Assembly (NCBI RefSeq): GCF_023015765.1 | Contig: NZ_JALKAL010000013.1 | Location: forward strand, 1 to 64,000 | Source: Ornithinimicrobium sp. F0845 | GTDB lineage: Bacteria; Actinomycetota; Actinomycetes; Actinomycetales; Dermatophilaceae | Length of the DNA stretch: 64,000 nucleotides | Direction of reading: 5' to 3' | In this document: positions 16,752 to 25,597 of the stretch, piece after piece | Position numbering within the stretch: position 1 is the stretch's first letter | How the letters are laid out: each line of letters begins with the position of its first letter | Notes under the pieces: model-generated | The model's input: the letters and a program-made list of their open reading frames with translations, nothing else | Database searches by the model: none | What the model was told of the DNA's origin: nothing | Translations under genes and position numbers: made by a program

Positions 16752-16885
16752 AATGCCTGCGGGGTGAGCTGTCGGGCTCGGGCTGGAGTGCGCCCGGAGT
16801 GTCCGGCGAACCGGCCACTCTTAGCCCCTAGGGGCGTCAGCCCCGGGAGTGGGTCCCCCGCTCCTGCCAGCGGTGTCTTCAAGAG
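16752..16885 (-). promoter_or_regulatory. ydaO-yuaA (cyclic di-AMP) riboswitch
   Basis: The leader of the NlpC/P60 gene carries consensus blocks of this class on the minus strand: ggcaggagcgggggaccca near the 5' side, ggggctgacgcccc in the middle, and the diagnostic 3' block cgacagctcaccccgcaggc. In Actinobacteria this riboswitch sits upstream of cell-wall hydrolases and lowers expression when cyclic di-AMP binds. The ends are approximate; a covariance-model search would fix them. Confidence 0.85.
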
Positions 16886-16951
16886 ATCCGGCCGCAGTGA
16901 CAGGACTCAGCGCCTGCGGTCGGAGCGCCGTCGGGGGAAGGCGCGATGAAA

Positions 16952-16957
16952 ACCATA
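16952..16957 (-). promoter_or_regulatory. -10 box of the riboswitch-NlpC transcript
   Basis: On the minus strand tgtgTATGGT resembles an extended -10 box. It would start a leader of about 200 bases that includes the whole riboswitch. No convincing -35 box is visible. Confidence 0.4.
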
Positions 16958-17116
16958 CACACCGGATCTGACGAATGTCACGTTTTGGTAAAGGACTTGT
17001 GGACAACGCGCATCGTCTGCTCACGGGGCAGGTCGACCTACCTGCACAAACGCCGGAGGCGCTAAGGGGACTCCCAGGTTGCGTGTGAGTGACTTCACAT
17101 CACGACGGCGCAACCT

Positions 17117-17136
17117 CGACGTGTCGCGACACGTCG
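17117..17136. repeat. perfect 20-base palindrome
   Basis: cgacgtgtcgcgacacgtcg reads the same on both strands, with no loop. It lies 24 bases beyond the ideR stop and far upstream of the NlpC promoter, so it is more like a protein-binding site than a hairpin terminator. Confidence 0.55.
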
Positions 17137-17159
17137 CCGGGTTGATGATGCCCCGGTCG

Positions 17160-17855
17160 CTAGTCGAGCTGGACGAAGATGTGCGAGGCCACGTCCCGCG
17201 GCAGCGAGACGGCGGTGTCGCCCTCGCGGGTGCCGGTGACCACGATCCGGTCTCCCTGCAGCTGTGCGCGCACCGTCGATCCCGGGGCCACACCGGCCTC
17301 GCCCAGCAGCCCCAGCACGTCCGGCTCCACCTGCGCGGGCTCCCCGATGCGCACCACGACAACCTCGCGCTCTGGCCCCTCCCGCAAGGCGTCCACCAGA
17401 TGCCGCCCGCCGGCGGGCGCCGTCGTCCCGTAGTCAGCGTCCAGCTCGGACAGTCCCGGGATGGGGTTGCCGTACGGCGACACCAGCGGCTCCTCGATGA
17501 TCTTCAGGATCCGCTGCTCGACCTCATCGCTCATGACGTGCTCCCACCGGCACGCTTCCTCGTGGACGTGCGGGAGATCCAGTCCGATGACGTCCACGAG
17601 CAGCCGCTCCGCGAGACGGTGCTTACGCATCACCCGGATTGCGGTCCGGCGACCGTGCTCGGTGAACTCCAGCTGCCTGTCGTCCTGCAGGGTGACCAAC
17701 CCGTCACGCTCCATCCGGGCCACCGTCTGGGAGACCGTGGGGCCCGAGTGGCCGAGACGCTCGGCGATCCGGGCCCGCAGTGCCACGACGCCGTCCTCCT
17801 CCAGTTCGAGGATGGACTTCAGATACATCTCGGTCGTGTCGATCAGGTCAGTCAT
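17160..17855 (-). CDS. ideR: IdeR/DtxR iron-dependent repressor
   Basis: A 231-residue protein very close to DtxR/IdeR throughout. The helix-turn-helix reads [20 protein letters not shown]. All metal ligands fall at the DtxR positions: M10, H79, E83, H98, C102, E105 and H106 (as in [10 protein letters not shown] and [10 protein letters not shown]). A C-terminal SH3-like domain follows the PIPGLSELD linker. With ferrous iron it represses siderophore and iron-uptake genes. The ATG start follows a purine-rich stretch and gives the standard length. A plausible target box lies at 26083, before a MarR-MFS operon. It is divergent from the DUF3105 gene. Confidence 0.95.
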   Translation of the reverse strand: MTDLIDTTEMYLKSILELEEDGVVALRARIAERLGHSGPTVSQTVARMERDGLVTLQDDRQLEFTEHGRRTAIRVMRKHRLAERLLVDVIGLDLPHVHEEACRWEHVMSDEVEQRILKIIEEPLVSPYGNPIPGLSELDADYGTTAPAGGRHLVDALREGPEREVVVVRIGEPAQVEPDVLGLLGEAGVAPGSTVRAQLQGDRIVVTGTREGDTAVSLPRDVASHIFVQLD

Positions 17856-17993
17856 TGCGGCCTCCGTCGCCAGCTCAAGGTCTGCCTCGATCCTACTGAG
17901 GCTCCATCCGATCCAACGTCTCGCTGCGCCGAGACCATTCCTTGAGGCGTCAACGGATAGCATGGCGACGAATCCCACGACCGCAGGAGAACC

Positions 17994-18695
17994 ATGTCCA
18001 GGCCGGACCGATCCACCAACAACGCCACCAAGGGCGGCAAGACGAAGAAGGGCAAGGCCCAGCAGGGCGCCGCGTCCGACCGCCAGGCGCGCGTGGCTCA
18101 GATCCAGAAGCAGGCCAAGTCCGCAAGCCGCAAGAGCGCCTCGGGCATCTGGATCGGCCTCGGCCTGGTCCTGGTGCTGATCGGTGGGCTGGTGGGCTGG
18201 GCGGTCTATGACCAGGCGACCAACCGGCCCGGCATGGGCGCCGTCGTGACCTATGACGAGCTCGACGACCCGTCGGACGACTTGGGGCGCAATCACGTCC
18301 AGACCGCCGTCCAGTACCAGCAGAGCCCGCCGGTCGGCGGCGACCACAACTCGACGTGGCTCAACTGCGGCATCTACGAGGAGCCGGTGCCCAACCACCA
18401 CGCGGTCCACTCCCTGGAGCACGGGGCCGTCTGGCTGTCCTACCAGCCCGGCATCGCCGAGGACGACCTGAACCAGCTGCGCGACCTGGCCTCCCAGGAG
18501 TTCATGATCCTCTCGCCCAACGAGGGCCAGGAGCACCCGATCATGGCCACGGCCTGGGGCCGCCAGCTCGGGGTGGAGAACGCGGACGACACCCGCATCG
18601 AGCAGTTCATCCGTGACTGGCGCCAGGGCCCGCAGACCCCCGAGCCCGGGGCGGCCTGCACCGGCGGGACCTCGGTCGACCTCGTCGGAGGCTGA
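17994..18695 (+). CDS. DUF3105 membrane-anchored protein
   Basis: A 233-residue protein with a lysine-rich cytoplasmic head ([12 protein letters not shown]), one membrane span ([20 protein letters not shown]) and an extracytoplasmic DUF3105 domain. The family marks are visible: [36 protein letters not shown] and a C-terminal cysteine in GAACTGG. Histidine and cysteine residues suggest metal or redox chemistry, but the function is unknown. It has an aggaga ribosome site. It is followed one base later by a DUF305 gene, a pairing found in many Actinobacteria and likely functional. Confidence 0.88.
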   Translation: MSRPDRSTNNATKGGKTKKGKAQQGAASDRQARVAQIQKQAKSASRKSASGIWIGLGLVLVLIGGLVGWAVYDQATNRPGMGAVVTYDELDDPSDDLGRNHVQTAVQYQQSPPVGGDHNSTWLNCGIYEEPVPNHHAVHSLEHGAVWLSYQPGIAEDDLNQLRDLASQEFMILSPNEGQEHPIMATAWGRQLGVENADDTRIEQFIRDWRQGPQTPEPGAACTGGTSVDLVGG

Positions 18696-18696
18696 C

Positions 18697-19533
18697 GTGG
18701 GGACCGGCACTGACCACGAGTCCGTGCCCGCTGCACGGGCCGACGAAGGAGTGACCGACATCGGCAGTATGCCGGCGGCCGGGACTGCAGGCGGGGCCCG
18801 CTGGGGCGGGGTCGGCGTCGGTCTGGTCGCCGGGATCGCGGTCCTCGGGCTGGTCCTCGGTGCACTCCTGGGCTGGATCGCCTTCGGTGGCGGCTCCTCG
18901 CCCGGTGACGACAGCGTCGAGGCGGGCTTCGCCCGCGACATGGTCGAGCACCACGCGCAGGCGGTCGAGATGTCGCTGGAGGTGCTGCAGACCACGGATG
19001 ACCCGGGCGTGCGCACCCTGGCCACCGACATCGCCTCCACCCAGGGCAACCAGCTTGGGCAGATGGAGGGCTGGATCCGTCAGTGGGGTCTGCCGATGGC
19101 TCGCCCCGGCGACCGGATGGACTGGATGGGCGAGGTCCACTCCCACCACGACATGCACATGGTCGAGGGGGCGCCGATGGCCGGCATGGCCAACCCCGAG
19201 CAGATGGAGTCCTTGCGCAACGCCGAGGGCGAGGAGGCCGACGTCCTCTACCTCCAGCTGATGACCACCCACCACATCGCGGGCGTCGACATGGCCCAGG
19301 CCGCGCTCGACGCCGGGGTCGACGGTGAGGTGCGCCGCCTGGCTGCGGCGATGGTCAACGGCCAGGAGGCCGAGATCGCGTTGATGAAGGACCTGCTGGC
19401 CGACGTCGGGGCCCAGACCCAGGAAGAGCTCGGCACGACCGTCGGGGGTGCCGACGCCGGTGCGACCGGTGACGAGGGCGGCCACGAGGGTCACGCGGAC
19501 GACTCTGCAGAGACCGACGAGCACAACCACTGA
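18697..19533 (+). CDS. DUF305 ferritin-like membrane-anchored protein
   Basis: A 278-residue protein with a membrane anchor ([20 protein letters not shown]) and two DUF305 repeats. Each repeat has the [12 protein letters not shown] / [13 protein letters not shown] type motif with paired histidines. Methionine- and histidine-rich stretches ([20 protein letters not shown]) suggest copper binding, as proposed for relatives near copper resistance genes. The GTG start is one base after the DUF3105 stop with ggagg six bases upstream, so both are one operon. The function is inferred. Confidence 0.88.
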   Translation: MGTGTDHESVPAARADEGVTDIGSMPAAGTAGGARWGGVGVGLVAGIAVLGLVLGALLGWIAFGGGSSPGDDSVEAGFARDMVEHHAQAVEMSLEVLQTTDDPGVRTLATDIASTQGNQLGQMEGWIRQWGLPMARPGDRMDWMGEVHSHHDMHMVEGAPMAGMANPEQMESLRNAEGEEADVLYLQLMTTHHIAGVDMAQAALDAGVDGEVRRLAAAMVNGQEAEIALMKDLLADVGAQTQEELGTTVGGADAGATGDEGGHEGHADDSAETDEHNH

Positions 19534-19560
19534 TCCGGAGAAGGCCCCCGGTCGGCCAGG

Positions 19561-20253
19561 TCAGGGCTGCAGCCGGGTCAGCTCCCAGGACGCGGCGTCC
19601 GCCAGGTCACCGGGGCCGACCCGGGTGAGTGCCAACCGGTCGTGCAGCCGGTTGACCCTCCCCGCCCAGAACTCCACCCGGTCGGGCCTGACCCGGAAGG
19701 CGCCCCAGTCTTCCGGCACCGGGACGTCGTCGGGACGGCCGTGGTCAGGGAAGCGCTCGGCATACTGCTCATAGGCAGCCTCCAGCGGCGCACGGCCGGC
19801 GACGGGGCGGGACTGCTCGGAGGCCCAGGCGCTGATCCGGGCACCCCACGGGCGCTGCCGGAAGTAAACCTCCACCTCCGCCCGGTCGACCAGCTCGGCC
19901 ACCCCGCGGAACCGGATGGCGCGGAACATGCTGGGCCAGGTGAGGCTCGCGGCCACTCGCGGGTCGTCCCGCAGCTGCAGCCCCTTGGTCGAGCGCAGGT
20001 TGGTGACGAAGCCGGGCCCGCGCGGGTCCAGGAAGCGCATCAGGACGGTCCGCACGTCCGGCCCGGCGTCGTCGACCGTGGCGACCGACAGCGCGTCCGG
20101 CTCGGGCACGTCCCCCTGCTCCTCCTGACGCGCGTGGGCCTCCCCCACCCACCGGCTGATCTGCTCGAACGGGGTGGCGGCGAACTGCTCCTCGCCCAGC
20201 CCCACCCCGGCATACTCCACGCGTGCGGTCCACCGTCCGTCCCTGCTCGTCAC
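19561..20253 (-). CDS. pdxH: pyridoxamine 5'-phosphate oxidase
   Basis: A 230-residue FMN enzyme that oxidises pyridoxine or pyridoxamine 5'-phosphate to pyridoxal 5'-phosphate. Family motifs include EPDALSVATVD, VLMRFLDPRGPGFVTN, STKGLQL (FMN phosphate site), FRQRPWGARISAWAS and the C-terminal WGAFRVRPDRVEFWAGR. The GTG start gives the usual length. It converges on the DUF305 gene and is divergent from a conserved hypothetical gene. PLP made here would serve HemL, encoded elsewhere in the window, among many enzymes. Confidence 0.93.
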   Translation of the reverse strand: MTSRDGRWTARVEYAGVGLGEEQFAATPFEQISRWVGEAHARQEEQGDVPEPDALSVATVDDAGPDVRTVLMRFLDPRGPGFVTNLRSTKGLQLRDDPRVAASLTWPSMFRAIRFRGVAELVDRAEVEVYFRQRPWGARISAWASEQSRPVAGRAPLEAAYEQYAERFPDHGRPDDVPVPEDWGAFRVRPDRVEFWAGRVNRLHDRLALTRVGPGDLADAASWELTRLQP

Positions 20254-20313
20254 CCCTCGAGTATGCCGCGCGCTTAGGGTGGGAGGGCAAGGACCAGTCG
20301 CAGGAGGTGCACG

Positions 20314-20868
20314 ATGGCGGGTAGTGGTAAGGCGGCGGCCCGGCTGATCAAGTACGGTCCGCTCGCGGCGGCCGCGGCCCAGAAGTGGGGTCCGGTCCTC
20401 TGGGAGCAGATGAAGAACCAGCGGGAGCCGGCCGAGAAGTTCGTGCAGGCCAAGGTCGCCAAGGGCAACCAGCGCAAGAAGGCGATGGCGCACGCCGCCA
20501 CCGTCATCGACGGCTCCGTCCTGCAGGTGTTCCACCAGAACACGGCGCACTGGGTGGTGTTCTCCGGCGACGACCCCATCGCGGTCCACCCACCGACGGG
20601 CGCCTCCTTCGACGAGCTCCTGGACCGCGCCGACCTCAGCAAGCGGACGGCCCCGCGGGAGACCGCGACCCTCAAGGTGCCCAAGCCGCGGCGCCGCCCG
20701 TCCTCCAGCAGCGCTGGTGGCACGAGCTCGACACCCCGGGAGCAGCCGGCACCTGGCCCGCACACCGCCGACTCCCCGGTCGCGCCCGCCAGAGGCCGCA
20801 TCGTCAGCGGTGACACGGGTGAGACCGGTGAGCCGCCGGTTGACGGCTCGAATGCACACCAGGCCTGA
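20314..20868 (+). CDS. conserved actinobacterial protein of unknown function
   Basis: I do not recognise a named domain in this 184-residue protein. The N-terminal 110 residues look folded and basic (GKAAARLIKYGPLAAAAAQK, FVQAKVAKGNQRKKAMAH), with WVVFSGDDPIAVHPP in the middle. The last 70 residues are disordered, rich in proline, serine and threonine. An aggaggt site precedes the ATG. It has neither a signal peptide nor a membrane segment. Confidence 0.65.
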   Translation: MAGSGKAAARLIKYGPLAAAAAQKWGPVLWEQMKNQREPAEKFVQAKVAKGNQRKKAMAHAATVIDGSVLQVFHQNTAHWVVFSGDDPIAVHPPTGASFDELLDRADLSKRTAPRETATLKVPKPRRRPSSSSAGGTSSTPREQPAPGPHTADSPVAPARGRIVSGDTGETGEPPVDGSNAHQA

Positions 20869-20910
20869 CTCCTCGCGAAGGACCACCCTGGGCGTCGCAG
20901 GGCGCTGGCT

Positions 20911-20960
20911 CAGGGCGTCGTCGCGGCCTCGCCCTCAGGGCGTCGTCGCGGCCTCGCCCT
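20911..20960. repeat. perfect 25-base tandem duplication at a stop codon
   Basis: The 25-base unit beginning cagggcgtcgtcgcggcctc is present twice, at 20911-20935 and 20936-20960, without mismatch. One copy encodes the last residues of the GPH transporter (EGEATTP); the junction forms its stop codon and the other copy lies downstream. Confidence 0.85.
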
Positions 20961-22311
20961 CAACGACCTGCCGTCGGTTATCAGGCACGTCGATCAGGGA
21001 CGCGATGACGGCCCCGAGCGCCGCCAGCCCCAGCGGGTAGACGCAGACGTAGACCCGCCAGGCCAGGTCCGCCTGGGTGCCGGGGTCGTCGCCGGAGTGG
21101 TAGCCGAAGAGGTAGCCCAGCGACGACAGGGCGATCCCGACCACGGCGCCGCCCAGCCGCCCGAAGAAGCCGAAGGCCGCCAGGAAGATGCCCTCGCGGT
21201 GGGCCCCGTGGACCGCGGCGTCCTCGTCGAGCACCCGGGCGACGATCAGGTCGTTGCTCGCCAGCAGCCCGCCGTAGCCCACGCCGAGGAAGAGCCCCGC
21301 GAGCACCGCGGTCAGGAGGCTGTCCGCCAGGAACAGCGGCACAAAGGAGAGGGCCAGCACGACGAAGGCCAGCCGCCAGGTGAAGGGCGCGCCCTTGGCG
21401 CGGACGACCCGCGTCCAGACCGCCAGGAACCCGACCGTCGCGAGGATGACGACGCCCTGGAGATACGTGGCGTAGGCGACCGGCAGACCGAGGGAGTAGC
21501 GGACGTAGAGCTGCACCCCGGTCAGCACCAGCCCCATCGCGCTGAGGTAGCAGGCACTGGCCGCGCCGATCTGCCAGAAGCGCCTGTTGGTGAGGATGTC
21601 GCGGACGGTCCGCAGAAACCGTGGGTTGCGCGCCTGCGCGGCGCGCGGGTCCTCGTGCACCCCGAGGGCCATGTAGACGATGACCACGCACGCGAGGACG
21701 GCGTAGATCACGGCGGTGATCGTGAACCCACGCGTCGTCTCCTCGGTCCCGAAGAGCGAGGTGGTCAGCCACGGCGTCAGGGCCAGCGACACGACCAGGG
21801 CCAGCAGCTGGAAGCCCTGGCGCAGGGCGTTGGCCACAGCCCGCTCCCGCTCGCGCGGGAACAGCTCGGGCAGCAGCGCCCCGTAGTTGGCGTTGATCAT
21901 CGAGTCGGTCGCCTCGCAGAGGATGGCGAAGGTGACGAACCACAGCACCAGCCCCGCGCCGTCCAGCGACTCGGGGACGGCGAACATCGCGATGGTGCCG
22001 ACCGCCAGCACCGGAGCCCCGACGAGCAGCCACGGGCGCCGCCGGCCCCAGCGCGTGCGGGTCCGGTCCGACAGGTAGCCCAGGACCGGGTTGTCCACGG
22101 CGTCGATGACGGCGTAGGCGATCATCACCACGCCGTAGAGGCGCACGTCCAGCCCGAGCAGGTCGACGTAGAACAGCACCATCGAGCCCTTGATCAGGTT
22201 GATCGGGATGGAGGTGCCGAACATGCCGACGGCGTAGCGCGCGGGACGCGTCACCGGCTGACCGCCCGCCCGGGTGGCCGCCGGGGGCGGGGCGCTGTCC
22301 GGTCGGTTCAC
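20935..22311 (-). CDS. MFS transporter of the glycoside-pentoside-hexuronide:cation family
   Basis: A 458-residue protein with about 12 membrane spans. Loop motifs such as AVIDAVDNPVLGYLSDRTRT and RWGRRRPWLLVGAPVLA mark the GPH branch (MelB-like), which moves sugars or other solutes with sodium or protons. The substrate cannot be read from the sequence. The C-terminus is altered by a 25-base tandem duplication that spans the stop codon. It shares its orientation with the gamma-glutamyltransferase gene about 100 bases upstream and may follow it in one transcript. Confidence 0.87.
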   Translation of the reverse strand: MNRPDSAPPPAATRAGGQPVTRPARYAVGMFGTSIPINLIKGSMVLFYVDLLGLDVRLYGVVMIAYAVIDAVDNPVLGYLSDRTRTRWGRRRPWLLVGAPVLAVGTIAMFAVPESLDGAGLVLWFVTFAILCEATDSMINANYGALLPELFPRERERAVANALRQGFQLLALVVSLALTPWLTTSLFGTEETTRGFTITAVIYAVLACVVIVYMALGVHEDPRAAQARNPRFLRTVRDILTNRRFWQIGAASACYLSAMGLVLTGVQLYVRYSLGLPVAYATYLQGVVILATVGFLAVWTRVVRAKGAPFTWRLAFVVLALSFVPLFLADSLLTAVLAGLFLGVGYGGLLASNDLIVARVLDEDAAVHGAHREGIFLAAFGFFGRLGGAVVGIALSSLGYLFGYHSGDDPGTQADLAWRVYVCVYPLGLAALGAVIASLIDVPDNRRQVVEGEAATTP

Positions 22312-22408
22312 GGGGGTCAGCCTGCCAGAGTATGTCGTCGGGCCGGGTCAGCGGCGGTGCGCCAGGTGCTCAGCGGCCCCGGTGGAGGGTCAGCGGCGCC
22401 GCCGGGGG

Positions 22409-24223
22409 TCAGCGCCCGACGGCGTAGCCCTGCATGCCGCGCGGGTTGGCGCCGGCGCTGAGCAGCCCGGTCTCCGGGTCCCGTCCCACCGCGCACATCC
22501 GCCCCAGCGTCCACGGCCCCTGTTCGAGGACCTCGTGGCCGCGGGAGGCCAGCTCGGAGCGCACCGCCTGGGGATACCGGTCCTCGATGACGAGGACGCC
22601 CGGCTCGGTGATCCTGGGCTCGAACGACCCGGGGAAGCTGGTGGTGTGGAAGGCGGGTGCGTCGATGGCCTCCTGCAGGGTGGCGCCGCCCGCCAGGTGC
22701 CGGATGAGGAAGAGCGACTGCCACTGGTCCTGCTGGTCGCCGCCGGGCGAGCCGCAGGCCAGCACCGGCACACCGTCGCGCAGCACCAGCGTGGGCGTCA
22801 GCGTGGTGCGCGGCCGGCGACCCGGGCGCAGCGAGGACGGCAGGCCCTGCTCCAGCCACATCATCTGCAACCGGCTGCCCAGCGGGAAGCCGAGCTCGGG
22901 GATGACCGGCGAGCTCTGCAGCCAGCCGCCGCTGGGTGTGGCCGAGACCAGGTTGCCCCAGCGGTCGACGACGTCCAGGTGGCAGGTGTCGCCACGGGTC
23001 ACGCCGTCGGAGCCCACCTCCGGCTCCCCCGCGGGTGCCTCGCGGACCACCGTCGGCTCGCCGACACCGGGCGCGGCGCCGGCGACCTCGGTCAGCCCGG
23101 CGAGCGCGGCCACCCGTGGTGTTCGGCCACCCGGTGAGCCGGGGCGGACCGTCCGGTCGGCGGAGGCACCGATGAGCCCGGCACGAGCGGCCAGGTAGGC
23201 AGGGTCGAGCAGATCGTCGAGCGGGACAGGCTCGTCGCCGGAGTCGCCGAGCCAGGCCTCGCGGTCGGCCATCGCCAGCTTCCAGGCCTCGGCGACCGCG
23301 TGGACGGCCTCGGCCGAGGCGAGGTCGGGTGCGTCGCCGAGCGTGTCCAGCATGCCGAGCACCTGGAGCAGGGCGGGCCCCTGGCCCCACGGGCCGGTCT
23401 TGGCGATCGTGTGGCCCTGCCAGTCCCGCAGCACCGCGGGCTCCCAGGACGCGGAGAAGTCGGCGAGGTCCTGGCCGGTCATCACGCCCGGCGCCACCGT
23501 GCCGTCGGAGTGCCGGGACGGGCGGGCCACGAAGCGGTCCACGGCCTCGGCGACGAAACCCTGCGACCACGCGGCGCGGACCGCGTCGACCTGGGCCTCC
23601 CGACCCCGCGCCCCCTCGCTCGCGGCGACCAGCCGGTCGAGGGTGTCGGCCCACGCCGGGTTGGTGAACAGCTCCCCCGGCCCGGGCGGTCGGCCGCCGC
23701 GCAGCCAGAGGTCGGCCGAGGTGGTCCAGTCGGACTCGAACCGGCCCCGCACCGCCTCGACCGTGGCACCCACCCGGGGGACCAGCGGGTGACCGTGCCG
23801 GGCGTAGTGCTGAGCGGGCGCGAGGACCTGGGCGGGCGACATACTGCCGTGGTCGCGCAGCAGCAGGAGCCATGCGTCGACGGCTCCGGGCACGGCCGCG
23901 GCCAGCAGACCGGCGCCCGGCACGCGGTCCAGGCCCAGCCCGCGGAAGTGCGCCTCGGTCGCGCCGGCCGGTGCGGGGCCCTGCCCGCAGAGCACCCGCG
24001 GCTCGGGGTCGTCGGCGGTGGTGATGATGGCCGGCAGGTCACCGCCGGGACCGTTGAGGTGGGGCTCGACCAGGTGGAGCACGAAGCCGCCGGCGACGGC
24101 CGCGTCGAAGGCGTTGCCGCCCTGCTCGAGGATGGCCATCGCGGTCTGGGAGGCGATCCAGTGCGTGCTGGAGACCATGCCGAAGGTGCCGGTGAGCGTC
24201 GGTCGCGTGGTGAAGCCCGTCAT
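22409..24223 (-). CDS. gamma-glutamyltransferase family protein
   Basis: A 604-residue Ntn-hydrolase of the GGT family. The nucleophile threonine for self-cleavage and catalysis is in RGDTCHLDVVDRWGN. Other marks are ILEQGGNAFDAAVAGGFVL and NGPGGDLPAI near the N-terminus and SLRPGRRPRTTLTPTLVL near the C-terminus. GGTs transfer or hydrolyse the gamma-glutamyl group of glutathione and related amides. No signal peptide is visible, so it may act in the cytoplasm. It starts four bases after a 28-residue membrane peptide gene, in an operon with an MFS exporter and MarR regulator. Confidence 0.9.
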   Translation of the reverse strand: MTGFTTRPTLTGTFGMVSSTHWIASQTAMAILEQGGNAFDAAVAGGFVLHLVEPHLNGPGGDLPAIITTADDPEPRVLCGQGPAPAGATEAHFRGLGLDRVPGAGLLAAAVPGAVDAWLLLLRDHGSMSPAQVLAPAQHYARHGHPLVPRVGATVEAVRGRFESDWTTSADLWLRGGRPPGPGELFTNPAWADTLDRLVAASEGARGREAQVDAVRAAWSQGFVAEAVDRFVARPSRHSDGTVAPGVMTGQDLADFSASWEPAVLRDWQGHTIAKTGPWGQGPALLQVLGMLDTLGDAPDLASAEAVHAVAEAWKLAMADREAWLGDSGDEPVPLDDLLDPAYLAARAGLIGASADRTVRPGSPGGRTPRVAALAGLTEVAGAAPGVGEPTVVREAPAGEPEVGSDGVTRGDTCHLDVVDRWGNLVSATPSGGWLQSSPVIPELGFPLGSRLQMMWLEQGLPSSLRPGRRPRTTLTPTLVLRDGVPVLACGSPGGDQQDQWQSLFLIRHLAGGATLQEAIDAPAFHTTSFPGSFEPRITEPGVLVIEDRYPQAVRSELASRGHEVLEQGPWTLGRMCAVGRDPETGLLSAGANPRGMQGYAVGR

Positions 24224-24227
24224 GCGC

Positions 24228-24314
24228 TCAGTTGATCACGGCCGCGACGATCGCCGCGACGAAGAAGAGGGCGAGGGCGACCAGGACGATGAGGCGCCGT
24301 GACCGGGGCGTCAT
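24228..24314 (-). CDS. 28-residue single-span membrane peptide
   Basis: The small frame reads MTPRSRRLIVLVALALFFVA and continues to VIN: basic N-terminus, one hydrophobic helix, short tail. Its ATG overlaps the stop of the MFS gene (ATGA), and the GGT gene begins four bases after its stop, so translation is coupled on both sides. It may be a small subunit of the transporter, but that is speculation. Its tight placement argues that it is a real gene. Confidence 0.62.
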   Translation of the reverse strand: MTPRSRRLIVLVALALFFVAAIVAAVIN

Positions 24315-25597
24315 CAGGCGACCTTCTCGGGCAGCGGCTCGGTCGGGCCGCGCTGGACGCTGAGCCAGTTGCCGGGCTCGCGTTGGAGCCGGACGCGGAT
24401 GTCGTCGGTGCGCATGACGTAGATGGTCGCAACTGCGACGGCCAGACCGCACGTCACGGTGGCGATGAGCACGGTCCAGCGTGGGCCGAAGGTCTCCCCG
24501 ATCCAGCCGATGACCGGCGAGCCGACCGGGGTGCCACCCATGAAGACGGCCATGTAGAGCGCCATGACGCGGCCCCTCACCTCGGGCGCGACGCTCAGCT
24601 GGATCATCGAGTTCGCCGTCACCATGACGGTCAGCGCCGACAGTCCGGTCGGGATGAGCATCAGGGTGAAGAACACGAAGTTCGGCGCCAGCCCGACGAA
24701 CAGGGTGCACAGCGAGAACAGCCCCATCGCACCCAGCAGGTAGCGCAACCGCGGCTTCTCCCGGCGTGCCGCGAGGAGGGCGCCGCCGAGCGAGCCGATG
24801 GCCATGACCGAGCCGACGATGCCGTACTCCTCGACGCCCTTGCCGAACGCCTCGGTGGACATCAGGGCGTTGGTCAGCTGGAAGTTCATGCCGAAGGTGC
24901 CGTGCACGAAGACCAGCGCCATGATCAGGATGATGTCCGGCCGGTGCCGGACGTAGGCGATGCCCTCCCGGATCCGACCCTTGCCCTTGCTCCGGGGTGC
25001 CGGCGTGAGGTCGCGACCGTTCATCGCCAGAAGCGCCAGGAGCACCGCACCGAAGGACACGGCGTTGATCAGCAGCGTCGGGCCGGTGCCCACCCAGGCG
25101 ATCAGCAGACCGGCCAGGGCCGGGCCCATCAGACGACCGCTGTGGAAGGAGGCGCTGTTCAGGCCGACCGCGTTGGCGACGTGGGTCGGCGGCACCATCT
25201 CGGAGACGAACGCCTGCCGGGCCGGGCCGTCGACGGCCGCGGCACACCCCTGGAGGAACGCCAGGAGGTAGATGTGCCAGAGCTCGACCACCCCGGTGAC
25301 GACGAGCACACCCATCGCGAGCGCCGTCAGGGCCATCAGCGACTGGGTGACCATCATGACCCGGCGCTTGGCGAAGCGGTCGCTGACCGCGCCGGCCGCG
25401 GGCGCGAGCAGCAGCATCGGCAGGAACTGCAGTCCGGTCACGATGCCCAGCGCCTGGGCCGAGTTGTTGGTCAGCTCGGTCAGGACCAGCCAGTCCTGCG
25501 CGACCCGGCCCATCCAGGTGCCGGTGTTGGAGACGATGCCTCCGGCGGCGTAGATGCGATAGTTGCGGATGCCCAGCGAGCTGAACATCGCGCTCAC
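24314..25597 (-). CDS. MFS exporter (EntS/DHA3-like)
   Basis: A 427-residue transporter with about 12 spans, starting with FSSLGIRNYRIYAAGGIVSN as in the MFS_3 group that includes the enterobactin exporter EntS. Other marks are QDWLVLTELTNNSAQALGIV, GAVSDRFAKRRVMMV and PEVRGRVMALYMAVFMGGTP. The GTG start overlaps the stop of the MarR gene by four bases. A candidate IdeR box in front of the operon suggests iron-responsive expression and a siderophore or xenobiotic cargo; the cargo is inferred. The open frame extends upstream of this GTG but only through the MarR gene. Confidence 0.88.
   Translation of the reverse strand: MSAMFSSLGIRNYRIYAAGGIVSNTGTWMGRVAQDWLVLTELTNNSAQALGIVTGLQFLPMLLLAPAAGAVSDRFAKRRVMMVTQSLMALTALAMGVLVVTGVVELWHIYLLAFLQGCAAAVDGPARQAFVSEMVPPTHVANAVGLNSASFHSGRLMGPALAGLLIAWVGTGPTLLINAVSFGAVLLALLAMNGRDLTPAPRSKGKGRIREGIAYVRHRPDIILIMALVFVHGTFGMNFQLTNALMSTEAFGKGVEEYGIVGSVMAIGSLGGALLAARREKPRLRYLLGAMGLFSLCTLFVGLAPNFVFFTLMLIPTGLSALTVMVTANSMIQLSVAPEVRGRVMALYMAVFMGGTPVGSPVIGWIGETFGPRWTVLIATVTCGLAVAVATIYVMRTDDIRVRLQREPGNWLSVQRGPTEPLPEKVA

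Noticed and set aside
17856-19049. Long upstream extension of the ideR reading frame
   Set aside because: The frame stays open for 400 codons antisense to DUF3105 and DUF305, but the DtxR numbering fits exactly from the ATG at 17855.
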